A stretch of DNA of 64,000 nt from Bog-159 sp963756605 (GCA_963756605.1 CAVWOT010000011.1:62001-126000); one strand, 5' to 3'; positions 1-17,726 are shown, numbered from the stretch's first letter. The notes: generated by a model from the letters alone, not told the origin. A program made the numbers and translations.

Positions 1-411
1 AACAAGATCCAGTCCGAAAACTGGACCGACTACGATGCCGTCATCGCCACGCCCGACATGATGCGCTCGGTCGGCAAACTCGGCAAAATCCTCGGCCCGC
101 GCGGACTGATGCCCAATCCGAAGACCGGCACGGTCACCCAGGATGTGGCCAAGGCTATCCGGGAGATCAAGGCCGGTAAAGTCGAGTTCCGGGTGGACAA
201 AACCGGCATTATTCATGCGCCGGTGGGCAAGATCAGCTTCACGTCGGAGAAGTTGGTCGAAAACGCGTCCAGCCTGATCAGCGCGGTGGTTAAAGCCAAG
301 CCGGCCGCGTCCAAGGGCAAGTATGTCAGGAGCGCTACACTGTGCTCCACCATGGGGCCGGGCGTATCGCTCGATGTGACGGTGTTCAGCCTCAAGGCGG
401 CGGCTGTATAA
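1..411 (+). CDS. rplA: 50S ribosomal protein L1 (5'-truncated by window edge)
   Basis: This is the C-terminal 136 residues of ribosomal protein L1, which builds the mobile L1 stalk near the E site and in many bacteria represses its own operon by binding the leader mRNA. The frame is open from base 1, so the start lies outside the window. The L1 signature GKLGKILGPRGLMPNPK is present, followed by the KTGTV stretch and the family's C-terminal fold with a TMGPGVSLDV segment. The stop TAA is 19 bases before the rplJ start, matching the usual rplK-rplA-rplJ-rplL-rpoB-rpoC order. L1 is normally about 230 residues, so roughly 40% is missing upstream. Confidence 0.97.
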   Translation, partial: NKIQSENWTDYDAVIATPDMMRSVGKLGKILGPRGLMPNPKTGTVTQDVAKAIREIKAGKVEFRVDKTGIIHAPVGKISFTSEKLVENASSLISAVVKAKPAASKGKYVRSATLCSTMGPGVSLDVTVFSLKAAAV

Positions 412-430
412 TTCCCTCGCGGGTGTCGAA

Positions 431-955
431 ATGAAGAAGAAAGAAGACAAGAAAAAGGACCTCGAAGCCCTGCGCCAGGATTTGCAGGCGTCCCGAAACC
501 TGTTTTTGACGGGTTACGAAAGGCTGCGCGTGGCCCAGGATTTCGAATTGCGCAAGACCATCCGCGCCGCGGGCGGCAAATACCGCGTGATTAAGAACAA
601 CATCGCCGAGAAGGCGTCGGAAGGCACGGCCGCCGAAGAGTTGATGAAGAACCTGCGCGGCATGACCTCGCTGGCCTACACCACTGCCGATCCGGTAGCT
701 CTGGCCAAAGCGCTGACCGCCTACGCCAAGACGAACCCGGCGTTCACGTTCAAGGCGGGCATGGTCGAGGGCCGCGTAATCGATATTAAGGCGATCAACG
801 ATCTGGCGGCCATGCCGCCGAAAGAGGAAATCTTCGCCAAGCTGCTGTTCCTGATCAATTCCCCGGCGCAGCGGCTGGTCTCCGCGCTGGGCGCGGTGGG
901 CCGTAACGTAGCGGTGGTGCTGGACCAGGCGGCGAAGGAAGGAAAGTTCCAATAG
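431..955 (+). CDS. rplJ: 50S ribosomal protein L10
   Basis: Ribosomal protein L10 (174 aa) anchors the L7/L12 dimers to 23S rRNA and forms the base of the stalk that recruits translation factors. The start ATG is followed by a strongly charged N-terminus (MKKKEDKKKDLEALRQDL). The central part carries the family pattern of RKTIRAAGGKYRVIKNNIAEKA, then a C-terminal helix for L12 binding. Length is typical. It sits 19 bases after rplA and before rplL, as in most bacteria. The spacer after it is occupied by a heptad inverted repeat (958-1038), which could affect the L10:L12 expression ratio. Confidence 0.97.
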   Translation: MKKKEDKKKDLEALRQDLQASRNLFLTGYERLRVAQDFELRKTIRAAGGKYRVIKNNIAEKASEGTAAEELMKNLRGMTSLAYTTADPVALAKALTAYAKTNPAFTFKAGMVEGRVIDIKAINDLAAMPPKEEIFAKLLFLINSPAQRLVSALGAVGRNVAVVLDQAAKEGKFQ

Positions 956-957
956 GC

Positions 958-1038
958 GGGTGCTGGGTGCTAGGTGCTGGTTATAGTAGCCGCGAATCGC
1001 GGTTTTAACCAGGACCCAGCACCCAGAACCCAGCACCC
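958..1038 (+). repeat. Heptad-based inverted repeat in the rplJ-rplL spacer
   Basis: The left arm (958-982) is built of 7-bp units GGGTGCT, GGGTGCT, AGGTGCT and ends GGTT. The right arm (1007-1038) is its imperfect reverse complement, built of AGCACCC-type units with one extra heptad. Between the arms sits a perfect small hairpin CCGCG-AAT-CGCGG (990-1002). The whole could fold into a long nested stem between the L10 and L12 genes. There is no T-run after it, so it does not look like a simple intrinsic terminator. The organisation is like the short tandem heptanucleotide repeats known from cyanobacteria; kinship is inferred only from form. Confidence 0.8.
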
Positions 1039-1076
1039 TCGGACAGACTTATCTAAATAGGAGTAAGTACCCACAA

Positions 1077-1460
1077 ATGGCGGATATCAACACAATTGCG
1101 GATCAGATTCAAGGCTTGACGCTGCTGGAAGCTTCCCAGCTCGTCAAGCTGCTCGAAGAAAAGCTGGGCGTTTCGGCTGCGGCAGCGGCGCCCGTCATGG
1201 TAGCCGGCGGCGGAGCGGCGGCAGCGGCAGCCCCGGCGGCCGAGGAAAAGACCGAATTCGCGGTCGTTCTCACGGCGGTCGGCGCCAATAAGATCAACGT
1301 CATCAAAGCCGTTCGTGAAGTCACCAGCCTCGGCCTGAAAGAAGCCAAGGACCTGGTCGACGGCGCACCCAAGCCGATCAAGGAAGGCGTGAGTAAAGAC
1401 GAAGCCGAAACCATCAAGAAAAAGTTCACCGACGCTGGCGCCACCGTTGAAGTAAAGTAG
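1077..1460 (+). CDS. rplL: 50S ribosomal protein L7/L12
   Basis: L7/L12 (127 aa) is the multicopy acidic stalk protein that binds elongation factors. The N-terminal dimerisation helix pair (about residues 1-35) is followed by an alanine-rich flexible hinge with repeated AAAA segments (about 36-58) and by the conserved C-terminal domain with the KINVIKAVREVTSLGLKEAK region. Size and order match the family. The likely ribosome binding site is AGGAG at 1060-1064, about 12 bases before ATG, a rather long spacing. The next gene, rpoB, starts 463 bases later. Confidence 0.97.
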   Translation: MADINTIADQIQGLTLLEASQLVKLLEEKLGVSAAAAAPVMVAGGGAAAAAAPAAEEKTEFAVVLTAVGANKINVIKAVREVTSLGLKEAKDLVDGAPKPIKEGVSKDEAETIKKKFTDAGATVEVK

Positions 1461-1923
1461 GGGGAGCGGGTTAATCGCCTGCAAGTGGCTGGAAACGCGT
1501 GGCTTGCTGCGCTTTCCGGCGTTGCTGTTGACGACTGGGGAGAGATTCTGATACTATCCTTAGTTGGGGTTTCGTTCTTTCAACTGAACTTGATCCCATT
1601 GGTGACTGTGAATTTTGGATCCTGGCAGTTAAATTGCAGTTGGCTTGCAACTGCAACGCGAGGATTTGCGTCTTATTTATTGAACGCATTTCCGGTCCGG
1701 AATTCGTGTGCCCGCAAAGGCATCCCACCCCGCCCTTCTCAGCCGTTCTCGCTGACGACTTCGACCCGGCTTGCGCAGCCACCTCTTCCCCGGCTCCGAG
1801 CCGGTTACGGCTTATCGATTACATGGCGGCCCCTCCTAGCGGTTCTAGGGGACGGCCAAGGCTTTTGCAGTTGGTAGACCTTTTTGCTTAGGTTGTTCGG
1901 CCCTCAGGAGTTTATAGAAGACA
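1461..1923 (+). other. Long rplL-rpoB spacer (likely untranslated leader of rpoB)
   Basis: I find no convincing gene in these 463 bases. Open frames exist (for example 1485-1877) but have no good ribosome binding site and no recognisable product. The stretch contains a perfect 8-bp stem TTGCAGTT/AACTGCAA with a 7-nt loop at 1634-1656, and a smaller hairpin CCTAG-CGGTT-CTAGG at about 1836-1850. AGGAG at 1906-1910 is the probable rpoB ribosome binding site. The rplL-rpoB spacer is a known site of transcription attenuation and RNA processing in other bacteria, so a regulatory leader is plausible but unproven. Confidence 0.5.
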
Positions 1924-6249
<4,326 letters not shown>

Positions 6250-6255
6250 GAAAGC

Positions 6256-6406
6256 AGGAGTCAGGAGTCAGGAGACAGAAGACAGAAGTCAGAATCCGCT
6301 GGCTCCAGCAGTTGTTTGGGTGGCTGGTTTTAGAAGCGTGGAGTGGGGGCTAGAGTGGGGAGGCAGGCATTCTGACTCCTGACTTCTGACTCCTGACTCC
6401 TTTTTT
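6256..6406 (+). repeat. Heptad-based inverted repeat with T-run before rpoC
   Basis: The left arm (6256-6295) is a run of heptads GAGTCAG, GAGTCAG, GAGACAG, AAGACAG, AAGTCAG. The right arm (6369-6401) is its reverse complement in GACTCCT/GACTTCT units. About 73 bases separate the arms, and the right arm runs directly into a T6 tract (6401-6406). The rpoC ribosome binding site GGAG (6407-6410) follows with no gap. The shape, stem plus U-tract, resembles an intrinsic terminator or attenuator placed inside the rpoBC operon, although the long loop weakens that reading. The heptad design is shared with the element at 958-1038 but the units differ in sequence. Confidence 0.8.
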
Positions 6407-6415
6407 GGAGGCATC

Positions 6416-10630
<4,215 letters not shown>

Positions 10631-10637
10631 ATGTGGG

Positions 10638-10676
10638 GCAGGCGTCCACGCCTGCGGGCGGGTCTCCAGACCCGCC
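10638..10676 (+). repeat. REP-like palindrome pair after rpoC (copy 1)
   Basis: Two perfect palindromes in tandem follow the conserved lead GTGGGGCA: an 18-bp one at 10638-10655 (core GCAGGCG-TC-CACGCCTGC) and a 20-bp one at 10657-10676 (core GGCGGGTCT-CC-AGACCCGCC). They begin 8 bases after the rpoC stop. A T7 run lies about 15 bases further on (10692-10698), so the unit could also serve as a transcription end for the operon. Related units with the same GTGGGGCA/TCC signature occur at 20954, 25610 and, inverted, 28930. Confidence 0.75.
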
Positions 10677-10736
10677 TACTTCCCCAACTAATTTTTTTGA
10701 AGCCTGCGGCGCTTTTGGCCGCGTCATACAATATAT

Positions 10737-10961
10737 ATGCAAGACATCACCTACTGCCCGACCTGCGGGAGCGATGAAATCAAAAAGGTGCGCCGGACCT
10801 GGACCGGTGAGTTCCAGGGAAAGACCTACACCATTCCCGACCTCGAATTCCACCAATGCCCGGCTTGCTGGGAGAGAGTTCTAGGCCGGGAGGCTTTGCG
10901 TCGGATCAAGGCCGTGGTCCCCGCAACCTCCGAATTGCAGCTCATGGCGCGCACGGCCTGA
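10737..10961 (+). CDS. YgiT-type zinc-finger protein (orphan MqsA-like N-domain)
   Basis: A 74-residue protein with two CPxC knuckles, C7/C10 and C41/C44, in the spacing of the YgiT-type (MqsA N-terminal) zinc-finger domain. In full-length MqsA antitoxins this domain binds the toxin and is followed by a DNA-binding HTH; here the HTH is absent. No toxin gene lies beside it: the 106 bases to rpoC are filled by the REP-like unit, and downstream is the opposite-strand urtE. No Shine-Dalgarno sequence is visible, while TACAAT at 10727-10732 lies so close to the ATG that a leaderless transcript is possible. Its role is unknown; a solitary regulator or remnant antitoxin are both possible. Confidence 0.75.
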   Translation: MQDITYCPTCGSDEIKKVRRTWTGEFQGKTYTIPDLEFHQCPACWERVLGREALRRIKAVVPATSELQLMARTA

Positions 10962-10974
10962 CGAACCCGTACGA

Positions 10975-11678
10975 CTAAACGCTCAGATGCGCGCGCACCA
11001 CTTCGTCCGTCAGTTCGCCGATCGAACCGGCGGCGACGCGGCGTCCCTTGTCGAGAATGCAGAACTCGCTCGCCACGCGGCGCGCGAACGGCAGCTTCTG
11101 CTCGACCAGCAGCACGGTGAGCCCTTCTTCCTGGTTCAGCCTCAAGACGATGTCGCCGATTTCGTGGACGATATTGGGCTGAATCCCTTCGGTGGGCTCG
11201 TCGAGAATCAGCAGCTTCGGCTCGAGCACCAGCGCGCGGCCGATCGCGAGCTGCTGCTGCTGCCCGCCCGAAAGGTCGCCGCCGCGCCGGTTCAGCATCT
11301 GCTTCAGCACGGGAAACAGATCGAAGATGCGGTTTGGAATCGCGCGGGCGCCGTTCTTGCGCACGCCCAGGCCCACGCGCAGATTTTCCTCCACCGTCAG
11401 ATGCGAAAAAATCTCGCGCCCCTGCGGCACGTAGCCGATGCCGAGCCTGGCCCGCTGCTCGGCGGGACACTTGAGCAAATCGCGTCCCCTCGAATGTGAT
11501 GCCGCCGGAGCTGCGCCGGCTGCAGACCCATGATGCATTTGAGCAGCGTCGTCTTGCCCATGCCGTTGCGGCCCATCAGGCACATGCGCGCACCGGCGGG
11601 CACGGCGAGATCCACATCCCACAACGTGTGGCTGCCGCCGTAGAACTGGTTGAGGGCCTTGACCGCCAGCACGCTCAT
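10975..11678 (-). pseudogene. urtE: Urea ABC transporter ATPase UrtE, two frameshifts
   Basis: UrtE is the second ATPase of the urea importer. The N-terminus (MSVLAVKALNQFYGGSHTLW) with Walker A GRNGMGKTT is read in one frame. A short SSGGITFEG stretch is read in a second frame. The rest, from RDLLKCPAEQRARLGIGYVPQGRE, through the signature LSGGQQQQLAIGRAL and Walker B LLILDEPTEG, to the end LSV, is read in a third. The frame changes lie near 11525 and 11490, and total length is 3n+2, consistent with two single-base insertions. All functional motifs survive, so either decay is very recent or the changes are sequence errors. The start overlaps the urtD stop by 4 bases (ATGA). Confidence 0.85.
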
Positions 11679-12429
11679 ACTCCCAGATAGACTTCGATGA
11701 CGCGCGGATCGTTCTGCACTTTGTCCATGTCGCCCTCCGCGATCACGCGCCCTTCGTGCAGCACCGTGACGCGCCGGGCGATCGATCGAACGAAGGCCAT
11801 GTCATGCTCGACCACCACCACCGAGTGCTCGCCCGCCAGCGACAGCAGCAGCTCGGCCGTGCGCTCGATCTCTTGCGGCGTCATGCCGGCCACCGGCTCG
11901 TCCACCAGGAGCAGTTCCGGGTTCTGCATCAGCAGCATGCCGATTTCGAGCCACTGCTTCTGGCCGTGCGCGAGTATTCTTCCCGGCGCGTCGGCGATGG
12001 TCCGACGAGGCCGATGATCTCCAGGACCTCGTCGATTCTCGCCTGTTGCGCGGGCGTGATGCGCGCACGCAGAGTTTTCAGGAACGACCGGCTGCCGGCC
12101 AACGCCAGTTCGAGGTTTTCGAACACCGTCAACTGCTCGAACACGGTCGGCTTCTGAAACTTCCGCCCGATTCCCGCCGCCACGATTTCCGGCTCGGACA
12201 ACTGCAGCAGATCGATGTCGCGGCCAAACCACGCCGTTCCCGAATCCGGGCGCGTCTTCCCGGTGATGACGTCCATCATGGTGGTCTTGCCGGCGCCGTT
12301 CGGCCCGATGATGCAGAGCAATTCCCCGGGATCGACGTACAGCGTGAGCTCGTTGAGCGCCTTAAAGCCGTCGAAGCTGACGGTCACATCCTCGAGATAC
12401 AGTCTCTTGTCGCGGGCAGGCGCGTTCAT
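11675..12429 (-). pseudogene. urtD: Urea ABC transporter ATPase UrtD, one frameshift
   Basis: UrtD is the first ATPase of the urea transporter (LivG-like). It begins MNAPARDKRLYLEDVTVSFD and carries Walker A GPNGAGKTT in the first frame up to EVLEIIGLVG. The frame then changes near 12005, and the ILAHGQKQWLEIGMLL signature and Walker B LLLVDEPVAGMT are in another frame through to EVYLGV. The length is 3n+2, consistent with loss of one base (or gain of two). Start and stop both overlap their neighbours by 4 bases (ATGA), showing an originally compact, translationally coupled operon. Confidence 0.85.
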
Positions 12430-13530
12430 TTGCCTTTGCCTCGCGCGGACACCAGGCCAATAATCCCGCGCGGCAGAAACAGCGTCACCAACACGAACAA
12501 CGCGCCCAGCGCGTAGAGCCATACTTCGGGAAACGCGCCGGTGAAATAGGTTTTCGCGTAGTTCACCAGGACCGCGCCCGCGATCGCGCCATAGAGCGTG
12601 CCCCGTCCTCCGACGGCCACCCAGATGACGGCTTCAATCGAGTTGATGGGCGCAAACTCGCTCGGGTTAATGATGCCGATTTGCGGCACATACAGCGCGC
12701 CGGCGATGCCCGCGACGATGGCGGAAAACACGAACAGCCACAGTTTGAACGATTCGACGGGATAACCGAGAAATCGGGTGCGGCTCTCGGCGTCGCGGAT
12801 CGCGCGCATCACGCGCCCGGCGCGCGATTCGACAATCGCGCGGCAAGCCACGTAGCTGGCCGCGAGCGCGACGGCGGTGATCACCAGCAGCACCACGTGC
12901 GTGCGGTCGGAATGCAGATCGAAGCCCAGGATGTCCTTGAAATCGGTGAATCCGTTGTTGCCGCCGAAGCCCATGTCGTTGCGGAAGAACGCCAGCATCA
13001 GGGCGTAGGTGAGCGCCTGGGTGATGATCGAAAAATACACGCCCGGTGACGCGCGACCGGAACGCAAACCAGCCGAACACCAGCGCCAGCAAGGCCGGCA
13101 CCAGCACCATCATCAGCAGCGCGAACGAAAAGTGGTTGAAGCCGTACCAGAACCACGGCAGCGACTTCCAGTTCAGGAACACCATGAAGTCGGGCAATAT
13201 GGGATCGCCGTAGACGCCCCTGCGGCCGATCTGCCGCATCAGATACATGCCCATGGCGTAGCCGCCGAGCGCGAAAAAAGCCGCGTGCCCCAGGCTCAGG
13301 ATGCCGCAGTAGCCCCAGATCAGATCGACCGCCAGCGCCAGCATCCCGTAGCACAGATATTTGCCGATGAGCGTGATCCCGAAGGCCGAAAGATGAAACG
13401 CGGACGACGCGGGCACCACCTGGTTGAGGATGGGCACGGCGACGGCCACCAGCGGCCAGCACCGCCAGAAACCAGGCGCCTCCGCGATCGCCGGCCTTGG
13501 CTCCGATCCCAGAGGCGTAATACGCCACAT
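12426..13530 (-). pseudogene. urtC: Urea ABC transporter permease UrtC, one frameshift
   Basis: UrtC is the second membrane subunit of the urea importer (LivM-like). The ATG at 13530 gives MWRITPLGSEPRP, then hydrophobic helices with the family stretch LALAVDLIWGYCGILSLGH. At about 13041 one extra G on the plus strand shifts the frame inside FRSRVTG/VYFSIITQALTYA. Removing it restores TGVYFSII, and the remainder reads cleanly through GGRGTLYGAIAGA to SARGKGK. Length is 3n+1, as expected for a single insertion. It begins one base after the urtB stop. Confidence 0.85.
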
Positions 13531-13531
13531 G

Positions 13532-15197
13532 CTACTTGTCCTCCGCCGCGCGGCCGGCTTGCGGGAACAGTCCGCGCGGCCGGGTCTGAATGAAAAGAAT
13601 GAGCGCGACGAGGACGAAAATCTTTGCCAGCACGGCCCCGGCATAGGGCTCCAGCAGCTTGTTGACGATCCCCATCGACATGCCGCCGATCAGCGATCCC
13701 CAGAGATTTCCGACGCCGCCAAAAACAACCACCATGAACGAATCGATGATGTAGGATTGCCCCAGATTCGGACCGACGTTGGTCAACTGGCTCAGCGCCA
13801 CGCCCGCCACGCCGGCAATCCCCGATCCGAGCCCGAAGGTCATCGCATCCACCCACTCGGTGCGGATGCCCATCGCCTTGGCCATGGCCCGATTCTGCGA
13901 AACGGCCCGGATGTCGAGACCGATCCGCGTGCGCTTCAGCACGAGCAGGATCAGGGAGAAGACCATCAGCGTGAAGATGACGATGTAGAGCCGGTTGTAG
14001 GTGATCGAGAGCGCGTCGTTCAGCCGCAGCGAGCCGCTCATCCAGTCGGGCGTCACCACCGATCGGTTGAGCGCCGAAAAAATCGAGCGCACCGATTGCT
14101 GCAGGATGAGGCTCACGCCGAACGTCGCGAGCAGCGTCTCCAGCGGCCTTCCGTAAAGAAATCGGATAATCGTGCGCTCCATCAGGACGCCCGTCAGCCC
14201 CGCAACGATAAACGCCGCCGGAATCGCCGACCAGGATCGAGATCCCGATGTGCGCGGGCATCGCCATCTGGACCGACGTAGGTGGTGTACGCGCCGAGCA
14301 TCATCAACTCGCCGTGAGCCATGTTGATGACGCCCATGACGCCAAACGTAATGGCCAGTCCGATGGCGATCAGAACCAGCACCGACCCCAGGCTCAGGCC
14401 GAAAAACAAGCGTCTCGATGCCCGAATAGAAGGTGCGCCACCGGTCGATGGTCTGCGACCGCGGCGGCGGCGGCCTGCCGCACCTGCGCATCGCTTTCGA
14501 CGAAGCTGCCGTCGGAAGATTTATCGAGCAGAAGCGCCAGCCTGTTCCGCACATCCTGGCTGACGCTGTGGCTCAGCGTGGCGATCGCCTGCGAGACGCG
14601 CGCTGCGTATCCGAGCCGTCCAGCGCGGCGAGCGCCAGAGCTGTGGCGATTTCCTTCTTGACGCCGGAATTCGTTTCCACGCCCAGGCGCTGCGCGCAGC
14701 AGCGCCACGGTCTGCTCGTCCAGCGAGCGCGACATCTCCCGCACCGCGTCCAGGCGCACCGACGCATCCGGGCTCGACAAGCGAGAAGTGCGCCACGGTG
14801 GTCCGCAGAACGCTGCCGCAAACCGTTGTTCGTGCCGATCTTGGTCGAGGCTATCCGCGGAGGCGGATCCGGCATCCTTCAGGGTCAGCGGATCGATCAA
14901 ATTGAGGGGATCCGCATCGGCCGACTTGACGATAAAAACCTTCTGATCGCTGTTGCGGTAATAGAGCCGGTCTTCCAGCAACGCCGTGAGGACCGCGCGG
15001 ACGCTGCGGATGACCGCTCTGGCTCAGCCGTTCGGCAATACTCGCCTTGTCGGAGTACGTCGCCTCGCGCAGCTCGCCGAGCGTCGACAGGAAAGCTTGC
15101 GTCGTTTGCGGAGATTGGGCGCGTACCAGGAGCTAGCGCCCCAAAGGGCGAGCAGCAGCACGAACAGCCACTGCCCGCCCGGCGGGAGGTGTTTCAT
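13532..15197 (-). pseudogene. urtB: Urea ABC transporter permease UrtB, many frameshifts
   Basis: UrtB is the first membrane subunit of the urea importer. The start MKHLPPGGQWLFVLLLALWG overlaps the urtA stop by one base (TAATG). Next comes the soluble helical N-terminal region (pieces such as SPDASVRLDAVREMSRSLDE and RNRLALLLDKSSDG) scattered over three frames between about 15000 and 14400. The permease part follows: FFGLSLGSVLVLIAIGLAIT, then VAIPAAFIVAGLTGVLMERT, running to RPRGLFPQAGRAAEDK. I count at least seven frame changes (for example near 14855, 14780, 14700, 14600, 14400, 14283 and 14227); exact bases cannot be fixed by eye. No separate in-frame nonsense change was needed to explain it. 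Confidence 0.8.
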
Positions 15198-16489
15198 TAC
15201 TTGTAGTTCTGTCCCGAACACTTCTTGGTGACCTGTATTGTAGTTCCCGCACTTCAGCGTCACCCAATCCGCCTCGATGTCCTTGCTGCCCGGCAGGTAG
15301 TCGGACCAGGCTTCGCCCGGCACCTCGCCCGCGGATTTCCAAACCACGTTAAACTGGCCGTCCGCTTTCACCTCGCCGATGTAGACCGGCTTGGTGATGT
15401 GATGATTCGGCAGCACCTTGGCGGTGCCGCCGGTGAGGTTCGGCGTCTCAGTGCCGGGGAGCGCCGCGATCACCTTCTCCACGTCGGTCGTTCCGGCCTT
15501 CTGCACCGCCTTCACCCACAGATTGAAGCCGATGTAGGTGCGCCTCCATCGGGTCGTTGGTGGTGCGCTTGGGGTTCTTGATGAACGCGTGCCACTGTTC
15601 GATGAACGCTTTGTTGGCCGGCGTGTTGATGCTTTCAAAGTAGTTCCAGGCCGCCAGTTCGCCAACCAGCGGTTTGGTGTCGAGGCCCGACAGTTCCTCC
15701 TCGCCGACCGAGAAGGCGACCACCGGAATATCCTCCGCCGAAATCTTCTGGTTGCCGAGCTCCTTGTAGAAAGGCACGTTGGCGTCGCCGTTGATGGTGG
15801 ACACTACCGCCGTCTTCTTGCCGGCCGAGCCGAACTTCTTGATGGCCGCCACGCGCGTCTGCCAGTCGGAGTAAGCCGAAGGGCGTGTAGTTGATCGAGA
15901 TATCTTCGGGCTTCACGCCTTTCGACCAGCAGGTAAGCTTCGAGGATCTTGTTGGTGGTGCGCGGGTAGACGTAGTCCGTTCCTTCGAGCACCCAGCGCT
16001 TCACGCCGACTTCCTTCATCAGGTAATCGACCGCGGGGATGGCCTGCTGGTTCGGCGCAGCGCCGGTATAGATGACGTTCTTGGACGACTCTTCCCCTTC
16101 GTACTGAACGGGGTAAAAGAGCAAGCCGTCGTCCTTTTCGAAAACCGGCAGCACCGATTTTCTGGAAACCGAGGTCCAGCATCCGAACACCACGGCGACT
16201 TTGTCCTTTTCGAGCAACTGCGCGGCCTTCTCGGCGAAGAGCGGCCAGTCGGACGCCGGATCGACGACCACCGCCTCCAGCTTCTTGCCCAGCAATCCGC
16301 CCTTCTTGTTCTGGGCGTCGATCATCATCAGGATCGTGTCTTTCAGCGTCGTTTCGCTGATGGCCATGGTGCCTGAAAGCGAATGCAGCACGCCCACCTT
16401 GATGGTGTCCTGGGCCGCCGCGCCTTTGGAAAATAGCAATCCCGGCCAGTCAACAGCCAGGCGCTCAAAAACATTGCTTTACGCTTCAT
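15197..16489 (-). pseudogene. urtA: Urea-binding protein UrtA, several frameshifts
   Basis: UrtA is the periplasmic solute-binding protein that captures urea for UrtBCDE. The ATG at 16489 follows AAGGAG (16497-16502) by 7 bases. A signal peptide MKRKAMFLSAWLLTG leads, after a frame change near 16450, into AAAQDTIKVGVLHSLSGTMA, typical of the family. Further changes lie near 15925 (before KGVKPEDISINYTPFG), 15880 (before AAIKKFGSAGKKTAVV), 15540 (before IGFNLWVKAVQKAG) and 15225 (before KKCSGQNYK, the expected family C-terminus). The net length is a multiple of three. The reconstructed protein is about 430 aa, normal for UrtA. Confidence 0.85.
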
Positions 16490-16526
16490 AAATTATCTCC
16501 TTCACTTCCGAGGTTGGTAAACTGCA

Positions 16527-17572
16527 TTACATCTGGACCTGGAGGCCGATTCCCGCCTGCCAGAAATTGGGCTTTTCTCCATTGAATCGCGTGTCTTTGC
16601 AGAACGACATGATGCGCGCCTTGAACTGCTTGATGACGTAGTTGAAATTCACCTCGGTGGTTTTCTGATCGTAATTCGGAGTCCACACCATGTGTAAACT
16701 CCGCCTTGGCATACTTCGCCGAGGATCTGGAACTTACCAACACCGACTACCTTCGGAAACAGGTAGGCGCCTAGGCCATACGCGCCCTGGCTCTTAGCAT
16801 AGTTCGGGTCGTATCCGCCCAGCCTGTTGTAGTCGGCATACTCACTCTCGATCGAAACTACGCCGCCGTTGCTTTGCAGTTTTCTTTCCATCAGGAAATC
16901 GACACTCGAAGCCGTGTGGCCATCTTGATACTGAGTGGCTCCGCCGATGGCCAGTAGATTCTTATCGCCGTAGTAAGTCCCGTTCAGGTAGTAACCGTCC
17001 TCCTTATCCCAGAAATCGACCTGGACGCGGGCGGCTCCGAGCACTTTAGAATTCCCGGTGGCAGTCGCACCATCGAACGCGCCGATGGAGACTTTGATTT
17101 TCTTGGCGAAGTCGCCCCAATAGACCACGCCATTGTCGCGGCCTTGAAACACGCCGGGATATCCGTCCTGGATCCCGTCTGAAAATACTGCCCACTCATT
17201 CGAGTAGAACGGGCCATAGAGATTCGCGCGATCGCTGGGCGGCAGGAAACGGCCGACCCAGACATTGAGCTCGGGAGCCACCGAGACTTGCGCTACCGCG
17301 TCCAACACGCCGATCTTGTTGGTGACGCCGTCGTACTCGGTATTGAACATGAAGCTGATGTCTTTGACAACAGGGCCGCTGATGTAAATACGGGCGTGGT
17401 CGAGCTGGAACTGGTCGGTAGTCGACGAGCCATCGGGTAAAGTACTGACGAAGCCGGTTTGCAATCCGGCTCCTACCGTAACCGGTCCCAGGGTAACCTG
17501 TGCCCGCGAAGGGCCAACCAATCCGAGAAGCCCAACACAAAGAAACACACCGGGAGCGTATCGTCTAGGCAT
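16527..17572 (-). pseudogene. Outer-membrane porin upstream of urtA, two frameshifts near the end
   Basis: A signal peptide (MPRRYAPGVFLCVGLLGLVGPSRAQ) is followed by alternating beta-strand sequence with many aromatic and glycine residues, as in OprO/OprP- or FmdC-type trimeric porins. The main frame is intact to GKFQILGE. The end is then split: YAKAEFTH and TPNYDQKTTEVNFNYVIKQ are in two other frames, closing with LQVQM and TAA. Length is 3n+2, matching two single-base insertions near 16720 and 16690. It lies 38 bases before urtA on the same strand, so it probably belongs to the urea-uptake unit as the outer-membrane entry (inference from position). Confidence 0.7.
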
Positions 17573-17726
17573 GAATATAGATCTCTCCTCTGGGCGCACG
17601 AAGCACCTTTTGTGATTTTGGTCGTGATACAAAAAGCAGCCGGGACGTGTCCAGACGAGGGACTAAAGTGTACGCGCCGACATTGACGCGAACGATTCGG
17701 TTAAAAGTGGTGACGCGAAATTATGT

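Noticed and set aside
392..1036. A 214-codon minus-strand frame opposite rplJ
   Set aside because: A codon-bias shadow, and it runs into the heptad inverted repeat.
1485..1877. A 130-codon frame in the rplL-rpoB spacer
   Set aside because: No ribosome binding site and no domain; leader RNA is a better reading.
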